In this document: piece by piece, positions 41,718 through 50,429 of the stretch
How the letters are laid out: each line of letters starts with the position of its first letter
How positions within the stretch are numbered: the first letter of the stretch is position 1
From: Chitinophaga eiseniae
GTDB lineage: Bacteria; Bacteroidota; Bacteroidia; Chitinophagales; Chitinophagaceae
Assembly: GCF_900167135.1 (NCBI RefSeq)
Contig: NZ_FUWZ01000002.1
Coordinates: 1,700,651 to 1,764,650 of the forward strand
DNA length: 64,000 nt
Reading direction: 5' to 3'
Translations under genes and position numbers: made by a program
The notes under the pieces: model-generated
Told to the model about the DNA's origin: nothing
Database searches by the model: none
What the model saw: the letters and a program-made list of their open reading frames with translations, nothing else

Positions 41718-42185
41718 ATGAGCCACAATTTGAATATTGACAAACTCGATTTGCAGATTATCAGCGAGATGATGAATAATGCTGAGATCTCCTACGCCGA
41801 TCTGGGGAAGAAACTGTTCGTTTCCGGCGGCACTATTCATGTGAGAATGAAGAAATTGCAAGAACTGGGTATAGTTAAAGGTACAAAATTACATGTAGAT
41901 TTGAAAATGATCGGCTATGATGTAATTGCCTTTATCGGTATTTACCTCGAAAAAAGTTCCATGTATGATACGGTAGCTAAAGAACTGCGTAAAATCCCGG
42001 AAATGGTACGCCTCAATTACACCACCGGCAGTTACAGCATGTTCGCCGAAATCATCTGTAAAGACATTACCCAGTTGCGCCGTATCCTTCACGATGAATT
42101 ACAGAAAATAAAAGGTATTGAAAGAACGGAAACCCTCATCTCTCTCGAAGAAAGTTTTTACCGCACTATCAATGTGGTGGAATAA
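41718..42185 (+). CDS. Lrp/AsnC-family transcriptional regulator
   Basis: 155 residues. The N-terminal winged helix (KLDLQIISEMMNNAEISYADLGKKLFVSGGTIHVRMKKL, in parts DLGKKLFVS and GTIHVRMKKLQELGI) is followed by a C-terminal RAM ligand-binding domain (VIAFIGIYLEKS, VRLNYTTGSYSMFAEII). It has the usual length and should form octamers sensing an amino acid. It is 66 bp upstream of tryptophan 2,3-dioxygenase, so amino-acid-responsive control of tryptophan breakdown is likely but not shown. It is divergent from the tRNA-like RNA gene, which it might also control. Confidence 0.94.
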   Translation: MSHNLNIDKLDLQIISEMMNNAEISYADLGKKLFVSGGTIHVRMKKLQELGIVKGTKLHVDLKMIGYDVIAFIGIYLEKSSMYDTVAKELRKIPEMVRLNYTTGSYSMFAEIICKDITQLRRILHDELQKIKGIERTETLISLEESFYRTINVVE

Positions 42186-42251
42186 TTAAAGCAGGCCGGA
42201 CCAGGAAATCGCTACAGTTGCTTTTTCATCCGGAATGATTAATTTCCGCCA

Positions 42252-43181
42252 ATGGTTACAACAGAAATTGCCGATAAAATAAAACGGCTGGAAGAAAAAT
42301 ACGCCGCTATGGGGCAGAACCTGTCTTCCTATCTCGACGGGCTGCTATACGCGGACTATCTGACATACTGGGATTATATCCAACTGGATGTGTTGCTGAA
42401 CCTGCAACACCCGCGCACGCCGATTCCGGATGAAAACATCTTCATCATTTATCACCAGATAACGGAATTGTATTTTAAACTGACGCTGCAGGCCATCGAA
42501 CAGATCGGCTTCGCGCCGGAACGGACCGCTGCTGTATTTACCACACAGCTGAAACGGATCAATAACTATTTCCGTAACCTGATCCATTCATTTGAGATCA
42601 TGGTGGACGGAATGGACAAAGACCAGTTCCTGCAGTTCAGAATGGCACTGCTGCCGGCCAGCGGCTTCCAGAGCGGACAGTTCAGGATGATCGAGATCTG
42701 CTCCACCCGGCTGGTCAACCTGGTGTATGAACCGCAGCGCCCGGCTATGGAAAACAGCGACCTGAAAACGGTGCTGGACAGCATTTACTGGAGAAGCGGC
42801 GCTACCGAACTGGCTACCGGCAAGAAAACCCTTACCCTGCAGCAGTTTGAAAAGAAATATATGGGCCCCTTCCTGCAACTGGCTACCCGGTACGAAGGCT
42901 GTAACCTGCAGGCGGCCTATCGGCAACTGTCGGACGCCGATAAGGCGATCGTAATACCCCTGCTGAAGGAATATGACCTGAACATCAACGTGAGATGGCC
43001 CCTGATGCACTATAAGTCAGCAGTCCGATACCTGCATAAAAAGCCGGAAGACATTGCTGCCACGGGCGGGACCAACTGGCAACAGTTCCTGCCCCCGAAA
43101 AACAAGCGCATTGTATTTTTCCCGGAACTGTGGACGGAAGAAGAACTCAATAACTGGGGCAAACTGGCGATGGGCGAATAG
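42252..43181 (+). CDS. Tryptophan 2,3-dioxygenase-like haem enzyme
   Basis: 309 residues. It opens the indole ring of L-tryptophan to N-formylkynurenine using haem and O2. Family motifs visible are LDGLLYADYLTYWDYIQLDVLL near the N-terminus, ENIFIIYHQITELYFKLTLQ, the FRMALLPASGFQSGQFRMIEI region and LMHYKSAVRYLHKK with the proximal His region near the end. The length is close to that of bacterial TDOs. No kynureninase or formamidase homologue is adjacent; the alpha/beta hydrolase at 43188 is convergent and its family does not identify it as a formamidase. Confidence 0.92.
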   Translation: MVTTEIADKIKRLEEKYAAMGQNLSSYLDGLLYADYLTYWDYIQLDVLLNLQHPRTPIPDENIFIIYHQITELYFKLTLQAIEQIGFAPERTAAVFTTQLKRINNYFRNLIHSFEIMVDGMDKDQFLQFRMALLPASGFQSGQFRMIEICSTRLVNLVYEPQRPAMENSDLKTVLDSIYWRSGATELATGKKTLTLQQFEKKYMGPFLQLATRYEGCNLQAAYRQLSDADKAIVIPLLKEYDLNINVRWPLMHYKSAVRYLHKKPEDIAATGGTNWQQFLPPKNKRIVFFPELWTEEELNNWGKLAMGE

Positions 43182-43187
43182 CCCCCC

Positions 43188-43892
43188 TCAGTCTATTTTC
43201 TGCGTAGTAAATCTTTTGATAAAATATGCCAACAACGGTACATCTGCCTTTTCCAGCGGATGTGCCGTATCCGGCAGAATGGTCATCTGCGCCTCCGGCA
43301 AAGACCGGTACACCTCCACCGTTTCCGAGAAAGACACCATGTTATCCCGGTCGCCCATCAGCAACATACAGGGAGAAGCGATCTGCGCGTAATCCTGTGC
43401 CTTCAGCAGCGACTGGTGCCCCAAGTCCTCGATCAGCTGCGCTGTCCGTGTCACCAACTCCTTCCAGTCGTTCGGGCTGTGCCTTTCGGCCAATAATTGG
43501 GCAAAGCCGGGTACCTTTTCTGCTATCAGGGCCGGATTCAGCTGTTTTACCTCTTTGCCTGCCGTCGCTTCGTTCCAGTTGTACTTGGTGGCCAGCGTCA
43601 TCACCCTCCCGATTTTCTCCGGGTAGTGCCGGGCCAGGTACATGGCCACATAACCTCCCATGCTGTATCCGAAGACATGCACAAAGTCAAGCTGATGCTG
43701 GTCAAGGTACTCCAGCACTTCCGCAGCAAATACCTGCACATTAAAACCATTCTGGGAAAACGGCACGCTGCCGTGACCACTAAAGTTGATCGTATGAATA
43801 TCGTAGTAGGGTTCCAGTTGTGCTGCCAGCTGTTCGAACTGTTTGGCTGCGCCGAGGGCGCCGTGCAGTAGCAGTAGAGGGAATTTATGCAT
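43188..43892 (-). CDS. Alpha/beta hydrolase
   Basis: 234 residues with a typical alpha/beta hydrolase plan. The oxyanion-hole region is LLLHGALGAA, the nucleophile elbow is GYSMGGYVAMY (Ser), the acid is likely the Asp in LMGDRDNMV, and the His is in LPDTAHPLEKA. The substrate is unknown; the sequence resembles small esterase/lactonase-like members. Its start codon overlaps the left arm of inverted repeat E. It is convergent with tryptophan dioxygenase, with 6 bp between stop codons. Confidence 0.88.
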   Translation of the reverse strand: MHKFPLLLLHGALGAAKQFEQLAAQLEPYYDIHTINFSGHGSVPFSQNGFNVQVFAAEVLEYLDQHQLDFVHVFGYSMGGYVAMYLARHYPEKIGRVMTLATKYNWNEATAGKEVKQLNPALIAEKVPGFAQLLAERHSPNDWKELVTRTAQLIEDLGHQSLLKAQDYAQIASPCMLLMGDRDNMVSFSETVEVYRSLPEAQMTILPDTAHPLEKADVPLLAYFIKRFTTQKID

Positions 43893-44060
43893 TTTGATAT
43901 TTTAATATTTAGAGATTTACCGGACCTTTCGTCTTAACAGATTGCTATTTAAAGGAAAATCCCTTTAAAAACAAACGCTTTAAAACAAAACATTTAAACA
44001 AATGCCGGTCAAATCACTAAATATCAAAATATCAAAATCCAAAAATCCAAAAATCCAATC
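43891..44060. repeat. Long inverted repeat with ATTTTGATATTTT units (element E)
   Basis: The arms 43891-43923 and 44005-44038 pair with two mismatches and one indel. They consist of ATATCAAA-type units, and the right arm continues as AATCCAAAA units up to the SDR stop codon. An inner hairpin TTTAAAGG/CCTTTAAA lies in the loop, at about 43948-43969. The left arm covers two bases of a start codon and the right side abuts a stop codon. Confidence 0.88.
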
Positions 44061-44811
44061 ATCGAGCCAGATATGCCCCGTCTACCGGGTAATAACCACC
44101 GGTTACGAAGGAAGAGAGGGGGGCGCTTAGCCATAATACAAGTTCCGCCACTTCCTCCGGCTTGCCTAACCGGCCTATGGGATGCAAACCTACAAGGCCC
44201 TGCATCTCCTGCTGGCTCAGATGTTTGGTTAATAAAGGTGTTTCAATGAATCCGGGGCCTACAGCATTCACACGGATGCCTTTGGCGGAATATTCCAGGG
44301 CGGCTGTTTTGGTGAGGCCTACCACCGCGTGTTTGGCGGCAACATAGGCACAGGAGCCTGCAAACCCTGCAGTCCCGAGGATGGAGGCCATATTGACGAT
44401 GGCGCCGCTGCCAGCTTTTTCCATGACGGGCAACTGGTAGCGCATGCCGTAGAATACGCCGTTGAGGTTAATCCCGATTACTTTTTCCCATTCGGCAAGT
44501 TTGTAATTCCCGGTGGGAGCCGACTCGCCGCCGATGCCCGCATTGTTGCAGGCGATGTCCAGTTTACCATATTCTTTGAGGGTGGCCGCCACCAGCTGCT
44601 CATTGTCTTCCGCTTTGCTCACGTCCGCTTTCACGAAAAAAGCTTTGCCGCCTGCCCGCTGTATGTCTTCCACCACCGCAAACCCGCCTTTGTCGTCTAT
44701 GTCGCTGACCACCACGCTGGCGCCGTTGCGCGCATAAAGTTCCGCTACGCTGCGGCCGATGCCCGAGCCAGCCCCTGTCACCAATGCCACTTTGTCTTTC
44801 AGAAGTTCCAT
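44059..44811 (-). CDS. SDR-family oxidoreductase
   Basis: 250 residues, classical SDR. The cofactor motif is TGAGSGIGRSVAELY, with DIDDKGG at the end of strand 2 suggesting NAD preference. Other motifs are NNAGIGG, the catalytic Ser in NMASILGTAG and the Tyr-Lys pair in CAYVAAKHAVVG. The C-terminus FVTGGYYPVDGAYLAR is conserved. The substrate is unknown. It is transcribed towards the hydrolase gene on the same strand with a 166-bp gap filled by inverted repeat E. Confidence 0.92.
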   Translation of the reverse strand: MELLKDKVALVTGAGSGIGRSVAELYARNGASVVVSDIDDKGGFAVVEDIQRAGGKAFFVKADVSKAEDNEQLVAATLKEYGKLDIACNNAGIGGESAPTGNYKLAEWEKVIGINLNGVFYGMRYQLPVMEKAGSGAIVNMASILGTAGFAGSCAYVAAKHAVVGLTKTAALEYSAKGIRVNAVGPGFIETPLLTKHLSQQEMQGLVGLHPIGRLGKPEEVAELVLWLSAPLSSFVTGGYYPVDGAYLAR

Positions 44812-44950
44812 AACATTCGTTTTGGCTCTTTAACAATGCGGTAGTGTTAAATGTTCCTCGTATTTTTTTGTTATTTTTGCAGGGATGTTGTCACTTTACT
44901 ATCTTCACTTTAAGATGTTCCTGCATCAATAATACTTTTAAATACATATA

Positions 44951-45664
44951 ATGGAATATAATACCACGCGTAATTACCTGATAATGAAGGAATATGGCCG
45001 GAATATCCAAAAAATGGTGGAGTTCCTTGGAACCATAGAGGACGATGAGGAGCGCCAGCGCAATGCGATGGCGGTGATTGAATTAATGGGTACGCTGAAT
45101 CCGCATCTGAGAAATGTGGAAGACTTCAGGCATAAACTATGGGACCATCTGTTCAACATATCCGGCTTCACCCTGAAAGTGGAATCACCGTACCCGGTGC
45201 CTACCCAGGAAGCTTTGCGGGCTAAACCGGACCGTTTGCCCTATCCCAAAAAATATCCGCGTAACCGTCACTTCGGTAAAAACCTGGAGATGGTGATCGA
45301 TAAGGCCCTGCATGAAGATAACACCGAGAAAAAAGAAGGGTTTACCCAGTGCATCGGCAACTACATGAAACTGGCCTACTCCAACTGGCATAAGGAAAGC
45401 GTGCACGACGACGCCATCAAGGCGGAACTGGCGGCTATCACCAATGGCGGACTGGAGTTCCAGACCGGCGGCAGCGCGTCTGCACCTGTACAGACAGCTA
45501 CGTTTAACCTCGGCGGTAATACCAGCGGCGGTGGCGGTGGTGATCACTTCCGTACCAACAAACGCAAGAACTTCCAGCAGAACAAACAGTTCAAAAGCAA
45601 CAGCGGCGGAGGAAAAAATAATAACAAGCACAATAACAAATACAACAAAAACAGGAACAAGTGA
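44951..45664 (+). CDS. DUF4290-family protein
   Basis: 237 residues. The N-terminal DUF4290 domain (about 1-180: TRNYLIMKEYGRNIQKMVEFL, LNPHLRNVEDFRHKLWDHLF) is helical. The tail is Gly/Asn/Lys-rich and low-complexity, with runs of Asn-Lys (about 190-237), and could bind RNA or be disordered. The family is found in Bacteroidota and has no known function. Its stop overlaps the GTG start of murA by 4 bp, so the two are coupled in translation. Confidence 0.9.
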   Translation: MEYNTTRNYLIMKEYGRNIQKMVEFLGTIEDDEERQRNAMAVIELMGTLNPHLRNVEDFRHKLWDHLFNISGFTLKVESPYPVPTQEALRAKPDRLPYPKKYPRNRHFGKNLEMVIDKALHEDNTEKKEGFTQCIGNYMKLAYSNWHKESVHDDAIKAELAAITNGGLEFQTGGSASAPVQTATFNLGGNTSGGGGGDHFRTNKRKNFQQNKQFKSNSGGGKNNNKHNNKYNKNRNK

Positions 45665-46971
45665 GCAGTGCTTTTGAAGTAAGAGGTGGCAACCGTCTCA
45701 AAGGTGAAATTATACCGCAGGGAGCCAAAAACGAAGCTTTACAGATCATCAGTGCCGTGATGCTGACTTCAGAGAAAGTCACCATTCACAATATTCCCGA
45801 TATAGTAGATGTCAACCTGTTGATAGAGTTGCTGGGCGATGCCGGCGTAAAAGTAAACCGTATCAGCCGCGACAAGTGCGAGTTTCAGGCGGATGATATC
45901 GACCTGGCCTATTTGCAGGGTGCCGATTTTAAAAAGAAGTCCGGCAGGCTGCGTGGCTCTGTAATGATCGCCGGTCCGCTGCTGGCAAGGTTCGGCAAAG
46001 CGCTGATCCCCAAACCCGGAGGCGACAAAATCGGCCGCCGCCGGCTGGATACGCACATCATTGGTTTTGAAAAACTGGGTGCGCGCTTCAACTACGAATC
46101 CGACGATAACTATTTCCGCCTCGAAGCCCCCGGTGGCCTGAAAGGCACTTATATGCTGCTGGATGAGCCCAGTGTGACCGGTACCGCCAACATTGTGATG
46201 GCTGCCGTACTGGCGCAGGGCACTACCACCATCTACAACGCTGCCTGCGAACCTTACCTGCAGCAGTTATGTAAAATGCTCAACAGCATGGGCGCCCGTA
46301 TCAGCGGTGTAGGTTCCAACCTGCTCACCATTGAAGGGGTGACCAGCCTGGGCGGCTGTCAGCATACCATGCTGCCGGATATGATCGAAATAGGATCATT
46401 CATCGGCCTCGCCGCTATGACGCAGAGTGAGCTGACCATCAAAAACGCCGGCGTGGACAGCCTGGGCATTATCCCGGAGAAATTCCGCTCCCTCGGCATC
46501 CAACTGGAAATCAGAGGCAACGACATCTATATTCCTTCCCAGGAATCTTATGAAATACAGACGTTCCTGGACGGTTCTATACTGACTATTGCAGACCATC
46601 CATGGCCCGGCTTTACGCCCGACCTACTCAGCATCGTGCTGGTAGTGGCCACACAAGCCAAAGGCAGCGTGATGATCCATCAGAAAATGTTCGAGAGCCG
46701 CCTGTTCTTCGTAGATAAGCTCATTGACATGGGCGCACAGATCGTACTGTGTGATCCGCACCGCGCCGTCGTGATAGGCCTGGGCCGCCAGCACCCGCTG
46801 CGTGGCATTACCATGTCTTCCCCGGATATCCGTGCCGGCGTGTCCCTCCTGATCGCTGCCCTCAGCGCAGAAGGTAAGAGCACCATCCAGAACATCGACC
46901 AGATTGACCGCGGTTACCAGTACATCGACGAACGGTTGAGAAACCTGGGGGCCGATATCAAACGCGTATAA
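45661..46971 (+). CDS. murA: UDP-N-acetylglucosamine 1-carboxyvinyltransferase, Asp-type
   Basis: 436 residues. It transfers enolpyruvate from PEP to UDP-GlcNAc, the first committed step of peptidoglycan synthesis. The start is a GTG overlapping DUF4290. Motifs are the N-terminal QGAKNEALQIISA, the loop RFGKALIPKPGGDKIGRRRLDTHI and the C-terminal DIRAGVSLLIAAL. In the loop the position of the catalytic Cys (PGGC in E. coli) is Asp. Natural Cys-to-Asp MurA enzymes (M. tuberculosis, Chlamydia) are active but not inactivated by fosfomycin, so intrinsic fosfomycin resistance is predicted. A terminator hairpin follows. Confidence 0.96.
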   Translation: MSSAFEVRGGNRLKGEIIPQGAKNEALQIISAVMLTSEKVTIHNIPDIVDVNLLIELLGDAGVKVNRISRDKCEFQADDIDLAYLQGADFKKKSGRLRGSVMIAGPLLARFGKALIPKPGGDKIGRRRLDTHIIGFEKLGARFNYESDDNYFRLEAPGGLKGTYMLLDEPSVTGTANIVMAAVLAQGTTTIYNAACEPYLQQLCKMLNSMGARISGVGSNLLTIEGVTSLGGCQHTMLPDMIEIGSFIGLAAMTQSELTIKNAGVDSLGIIPEKFRSLGIQLEIRGNDIYIPSQESYEIQTFLDGSILTIADHPWPGFTPDLLSIVLVVATQAKGSVMIHQKMFESRLFFVDKLIDMGAQIVLCDPHRAVVIGLGRQHPLRGITMSSPDIRAGVSLLIAALSAEGKSTIQNIDQIDRGYQYIDERLRNLGADIKRV

Positions 46972-46993
46972 GAACAAACGGTTAATATTACCT

Positions 46994-47038
46994 CAAAACC
47001 CAAATTCCGGGCAACCTTTTGCCGGATTTTGGGTTTTG
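46994..47038 (+). terminator. Hairpin terminator after murA
   Basis: The stem of CAAAACCCAAAT/ATTTTGGGTTTTG plus CCGG/CCGG is interrupted by small mismatches, around a CAACCTTTTG-type loop, with a T-rich right arm. It lies 22 bp after the stop codon and 43 bp before gmk. Confidence 0.6.
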
Positions 47039-47080
47039 CATTTGAAAGCTACCGCCACATTTCGATTTTTGATTAGCATA

Positions 47081-47650
47081 ATGGAAAAAAAGATCATCAT
47101 TATCACCGCTCCCTCCGGAGCGGGTAAGACCACCATCGTAAAGAAACTACTGGCCAACATGCCTGTGCTGGCCTTCTCCATTTCCGCCGCCACCCGCACG
47201 GCCCGCGCCGGTGAGGTAAACGGAAAGGATTATTATTTCATGACCACAGAAGAATTTCACGCTAAAATCGATGAAAATGCCTTCGCGGAATATGAAATGG
47301 TATATGCCGGTAAATATTATGGCACCCTGAAAAGCGAGCTGGAACGTATCTGGGCCGATACCCGGATCCCGATGGTGGATATTGATGTGAAAGGCGCCCT
47401 CTCTATTAAAGAACACTACCACGATAAAGCCCTGACGATTTTTATTCAACCCCCCTCCATCGATGCGCTGCGCGCACGTCTCAGCGACAGAGGCACCGAA
47501 ACACAGGCGTCTATCGACGAGCGGCTGGCCAAAGCACAGTATGAACTGTCGTTTGCCCATGAGTTTGACAAGATTGTTGTCAACGATGAACTGGAACGCG
47601 CCTACGAAGAAGTAAAAACGCTGGTGCAGGATTTTTTAAATATAAAATAG
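47081..47650 (+). CDS. gmk: Guanylate kinase
   Basis: About 189 residues from the ATG at 47081, the usual length. It phosphorylates GMP to GDP. The P-loop is TAPSGAGKTT, and the GMP-binding residues are in SAATRTARAGEVNGKDYYF and EFHAKIDENAFAEYEMVYAGKYYGT. The lid region RLSDRGTETQASIDERL follows. The frame is open 15 codons upstream, across the terminator arm, but similarity begins at MEKKIIIITAPSG. Confidence 0.96.
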   Translation: MEKKIIIITAPSGAGKTTIVKKLLANMPVLAFSISAATRTARAGEVNGKDYYFMTTEEFHAKIDENAFAEYEMVYAGKYYGTLKSELERIWADTRIPMVDIDVKGALSIKEHYHDKALTIFIQPPSIDALRARLSDRGTETQASIDERLAKAQYELSFAHEFDKIVVNDELERAYEEVKTLVQDFLNIK

Positions 47651-47692
47651 CAGGGTGATCGTTGGTGTACCTAATTCATTATTTTTGTTAGG

Positions 47693-48958
47693 ATGGACGG
47701 ATACACAATTATAATTCTAGTTTCCCTCTTACTGCTGGCAGGCTTCTTTGCGGGCATTGAAGCTGCCTTTGCCAATGTGAATAAACTCAGCATTGAGCTC
47801 AAAAGAAAGCAGGGAAGGGCTACCGGCAAAATACTGGCCGGTTTTACCGAGCACCCCAGCCGTTTTCTGGCGACCAGCCTGGTAGGGCTGACCATTACCG
47901 TAGTGATCTACAGCATCCTGCTGGCAGGCTTCTTTCAGCCTGTGTGGGAAGCCAGTACCGCTACGCCGGACAATGTGCCCATGCCGCTGGTGATCTTCCT
48001 GGAAATATTGCTGGCATCCCTCGCCATGCTGTTTCTCGGATTTTTTATTCCAAGGGCTATCTTCCGCTCACGCCCCGAAGCATTGCTGAGCTTTTTTGCA
48101 TTGCCGATTTCTATCGTGGCCAAACCACTATATATCATCGGTAACCTGCTGGTGTCCATCTCTGAATGGATGCTGAAATATCTGTTCAACGTCCGTATCC
48201 TCGAAACACGGGAGTCCTTTAGCCGCGTGGATGTAGAGCATTTCATCCGGCAATCGCAACAGCATGTGGGCGAAAACCAGGAGCTTAATACAGAGCTGTT
48301 TGAAAACGCCCTCTCCCTGGCACACGTGAAAATCCGCGGCTGCCTCATTCCGCGCAAGGAAATCGAAGCGCTCGATATCAAAAATCCGATCATCGACGCC
48401 CGGAAAAAATTCATGGAAACCAAACTCTCCAAGATCATTATCTATGATGCCACCATCGATAATATTCTCGGATATATTCATCAGCTTGACATGTTCAAGA
48501 ATCCGCAGAACATCGAAAGCATCATCCATCCGATACTGGCTGTACCGGAAACCATGAGCGCCATCGATCTGCTGAGCAAGTTCAACAAAGAACGTAAAAG
48601 CATCGCGTGGGTGGTGGATGAGTTTGGCGGCACCGCAGGTATTGTAACTATAGAAGACGTACTGGAAGAAATTTTCGGAGAAATCAAAGACGAACACGAT
48701 GAAGAAGAGTTCGTGGAAAAACAGATCGCCGAAAAAGAATACATTTTTTCAGGCCGCCTGGAGCTAGATTACTTAAACGAAAAATACAGCCTCGATTTTC
48801 CGGAAGATGAAAGCGAAACATTGTCCGGTTATATCATCAACCATCATGAAACCATTCCCAAGATCAAGGAACGGATCATTATCGGTGACTATGAGTTTGA
48901 TATACTGAATGTTACGGATACACGTATTGAAATGGTGAAGATGAAAATTCTCGGCTGA
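47693..48958 (+). CDS. CorC/HlyC-type CNNM-CBS membrane protein
   Basis: 421 residues. The N-terminal CNNM (DUF21) membrane domain has about four helices (3-20, 62-85, 98-120, 135-155). A CBS pair follows (about 205-325; RGCLIPRKEIEALDI, MSAIDLLSKF, WVVDEFGGTAGIVTIEDVLEEI), then a C-terminal CorC/HlyC domain (about 340-420; FSGRLELDYLNEKY). Family members are linked to Mg2+/Co2+ efflux; some older annotations call them haemolysins, which is not well founded. It lies 42 bp after gmk. Confidence 0.92.
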   Translation: MDGYTIIILVSLLLLAGFFAGIEAAFANVNKLSIELKRKQGRATGKILAGFTEHPSRFLATSLVGLTITVVIYSILLAGFFQPVWEASTATPDNVPMPLVIFLEILLASLAMLFLGFFIPRAIFRSRPEALLSFFALPISIVAKPLYIIGNLLVSISEWMLKYLFNVRILETRESFSRVDVEHFIRQSQQHVGENQELNTELFENALSLAHVKIRGCLIPRKEIEALDIKNPIIDARKKFMETKLSKIIIYDATIDNILGYIHQLDMFKNPQNIESIIHPILAVPETMSAIDLLSKFNKERKSIAWVVDEFGGTAGIVTIEDVLEEIFGEIKDEHDEEEFVEKQIAEKEYIFSGRLELDYLNEKYSLDFPEDESETLSGYIINHHETIPKIKERIIIGDYEFDILNVTDTRIEMVKMKILG

Positions 48959-49164
48959 AAAGTTGTTTTTTGACCGGTGTTATACGATGTTTATATGATA
49001 TAAATTTTTTTATAATATCTGTATTAACGGTACAATAACAATTTTGCTAAAACGTTTTCAAAAAAAGTAGTAGGAATTTAACACGGATTGTATACATTTG
49101 CTGTAGATGATGTAACACAATGATTTGATTTTTGTTAAAAGGTTGTAAAAAAAGTGTTCCAACA

Positions 49165-49194
49165 TTGATAATAAAATAATTCTTGTTATTTTTG
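49165..49194 (+). promoter_or_regulatory. Consensus Bacteroidota promoter of a candidate RNA
   Basis: TTG at 49165-49167, exactly 19 nt, then TATTTTTG at 49187-49194, a perfect match to TTG-N19-TAnnTTTG. The predicted start of transcription is near 49201. No open frame of note begins downstream before the T run at 49359. Confidence 0.7.
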
Positions 49195-49200
49195 TATTAC

Positions 49201-49366
49201 AAAATAAAAGCAACCAGTGATTCTTACTTATTCTGAACGCTTGCCATCAATTAGGTAAGTAGCTGAACTGGAAGCAAAAGACATTCTCGAATTCAACTTT
49301 TTTGGGGTTAACAAACAATGGATGAAAGGCCGGCTCTTGATTCTTCTCGGGCTGGCTCTTTTTTTT
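49201..49366 (+). ncRNA. Candidate small RNA upstream of tatC
   Basis: The limits are inferred. The start is about 7 nt after the consensus promoter, and the end is a T8 run (49359-49366) that follows a GC-rich stretch. Internal pairing includes TACTTA with TAAGTA (about 49226 and 49255) and CCAG with CTGG near the two ends. The size (about 165 nt) and end-to-end pairing could suit a 6S-like RNA, but I cannot show the central bubble, so no family is assigned. A leader of tatC is the alternative. Confidence 0.45.
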
Positions 49367-49537
49367 GTCCCTGCTCATTGCCTGCTATCTCACGCAACAT
49401 CATGCTGTTGCAGCACTCCCGCTCTTAAAAGACTATTAAAACCTGCTACTTTATCGCCGCTGCGCTGTAAATTGTAGTCTCCATCCGCTATATTTGTGCT
49501 CCTGTAGAAGAAACATTCAACTTCGATCGATCGTATC

Positions 49538-50395
49538 ATGTTAAAGAAACTTTTTTCCAATAACGAGGACAAGGCAGAGATGTCGTTTTTTGATCACCTC
49601 GAAGATCTCCGCTGGCACCTCGTAAGATCAGCATTTGCGCTTGTGGCGTTCAGTGTATTTGGGTTTGTGTATACCCAGGAAATTCTGGACAATGTGATAT
49701 TCGGACCTACCAATGCCGATTTCCCCTCCTACATTGCCTTGTGTAAGTTGAGCCACTGGATCGGCATGGGCGACAAACTTTGTATTACACCGGTGAAGGT
49801 GACTTTCCTGAACTATAAAATGGTGGGCCAGATCATGCTGCAGTTCAAGCTGGCCTTTATGATCGGGTTTATATGCGCCTTCCCCTATATTTTCTGGGAG
49901 TTCTGGCGTTTCGTGAAACCTGCGCTGAAAGAGAAAGAGCTGAAAGGCGCCAGGGGCGCTATTTTCTGGGTGTCTTTCCAGTTTTTTCTGGGTATCGCTT
50001 TTGCGTACTTCCTGATGGCGCCTTTCACCATCAACTTCCTGGCGTCTTACACCGTGACGGATAAAGCGCTGAACCAGTTCTTTATGGACGATTACTTCGA
50101 TCTGATGACCCAGATCGTGCTCGGTATGGGACTGCTGTTTGAATTGCCCATTCTCGTGTTTTTCCTGACCAAACTGGGCATTTTGACGCCGGACTTCCTG
50201 CGGGCCTACAGAAGGCACGCTATCGTGGTTATTCTGATCCTGGCGGCCATTATTACCCCGCCCGACCTGATTGACCAGCTGATTGTATTCGCACCTTTAT
50301 ACTGTCTTTACGAAATCAGTATCTTCGTGTCCAAGAAAGCGCTCCGTGACAGAGAATCGGTAGAACGGAAACAGGACGTGCAGGAATGGTCCTAA
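49538..50395 (+). CDS. tatC: Twin-arginine translocase subunit TatC
   Basis: 285 residues. It is the receptor subunit of the Tat system, recognising twin-arginine signal peptides on folded proteins. Six membrane segments are visible. Motifs are MSFFDHLEDLRWHLVRSAFA near the N-terminus, KLAFMIGFICAFPYIFWEFWRFVKPALKEKE, FQFFLGIAFAYF and LGMGLLFELPILVFFL with the conserved Glu, then YRRHAIVVILILAAIITPPD. No tatA/B gene is adjacent. It is 34 bp upstream of rpiB on the same strand. Confidence 0.96.
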   Translation: MLKKLFSNNEDKAEMSFFDHLEDLRWHLVRSAFALVAFSVFGFVYTQEILDNVIFGPTNADFPSYIALCKLSHWIGMGDKLCITPVKVTFLNYKMVGQIMLQFKLAFMIGFICAFPYIFWEFWRFVKPALKEKELKGARGAIFWVSFQFFLGIAFAYFLMAPFTINFLASYTVTDKALNQFFMDDYFDLMTQIVLGMGLLFELPILVFFLTKLGILTPDFLRAYRRHAIVVILILAAIITPPDLIDQLIVFAPLYCLYEISIFVSKKALRDRESVERKQDVQEWS

Positions 50396-50429
50396 AAGTG
50401 GATGCTCATTAACCGTAAACACTCACGCT

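Larger units (their letters stand above)
48959..49537. other. 579-bp intergenic region before tatC
   Basis: The left part is very AT-rich (48960-49190) and has two promoter-like sites: TACATTTG at 49093-49100 without a good -33 TTG, and a full consensus site at 49165-49194. A candidate RNA of about 165 nt then runs to a T8 run at 49359-49366. The last part (49367-49537) is the tatC leader and contains TATATTTG at 49489-49496, a possible -7 element of a tatC promoter. Confidence 0.55.

Noticed and set aside
44872..44879. TATTTTTG -7-like site upstream of the DUF4290 gene
   Set aside because: No TTG is present at the right distance upstream, so I did not list it as a promoter.
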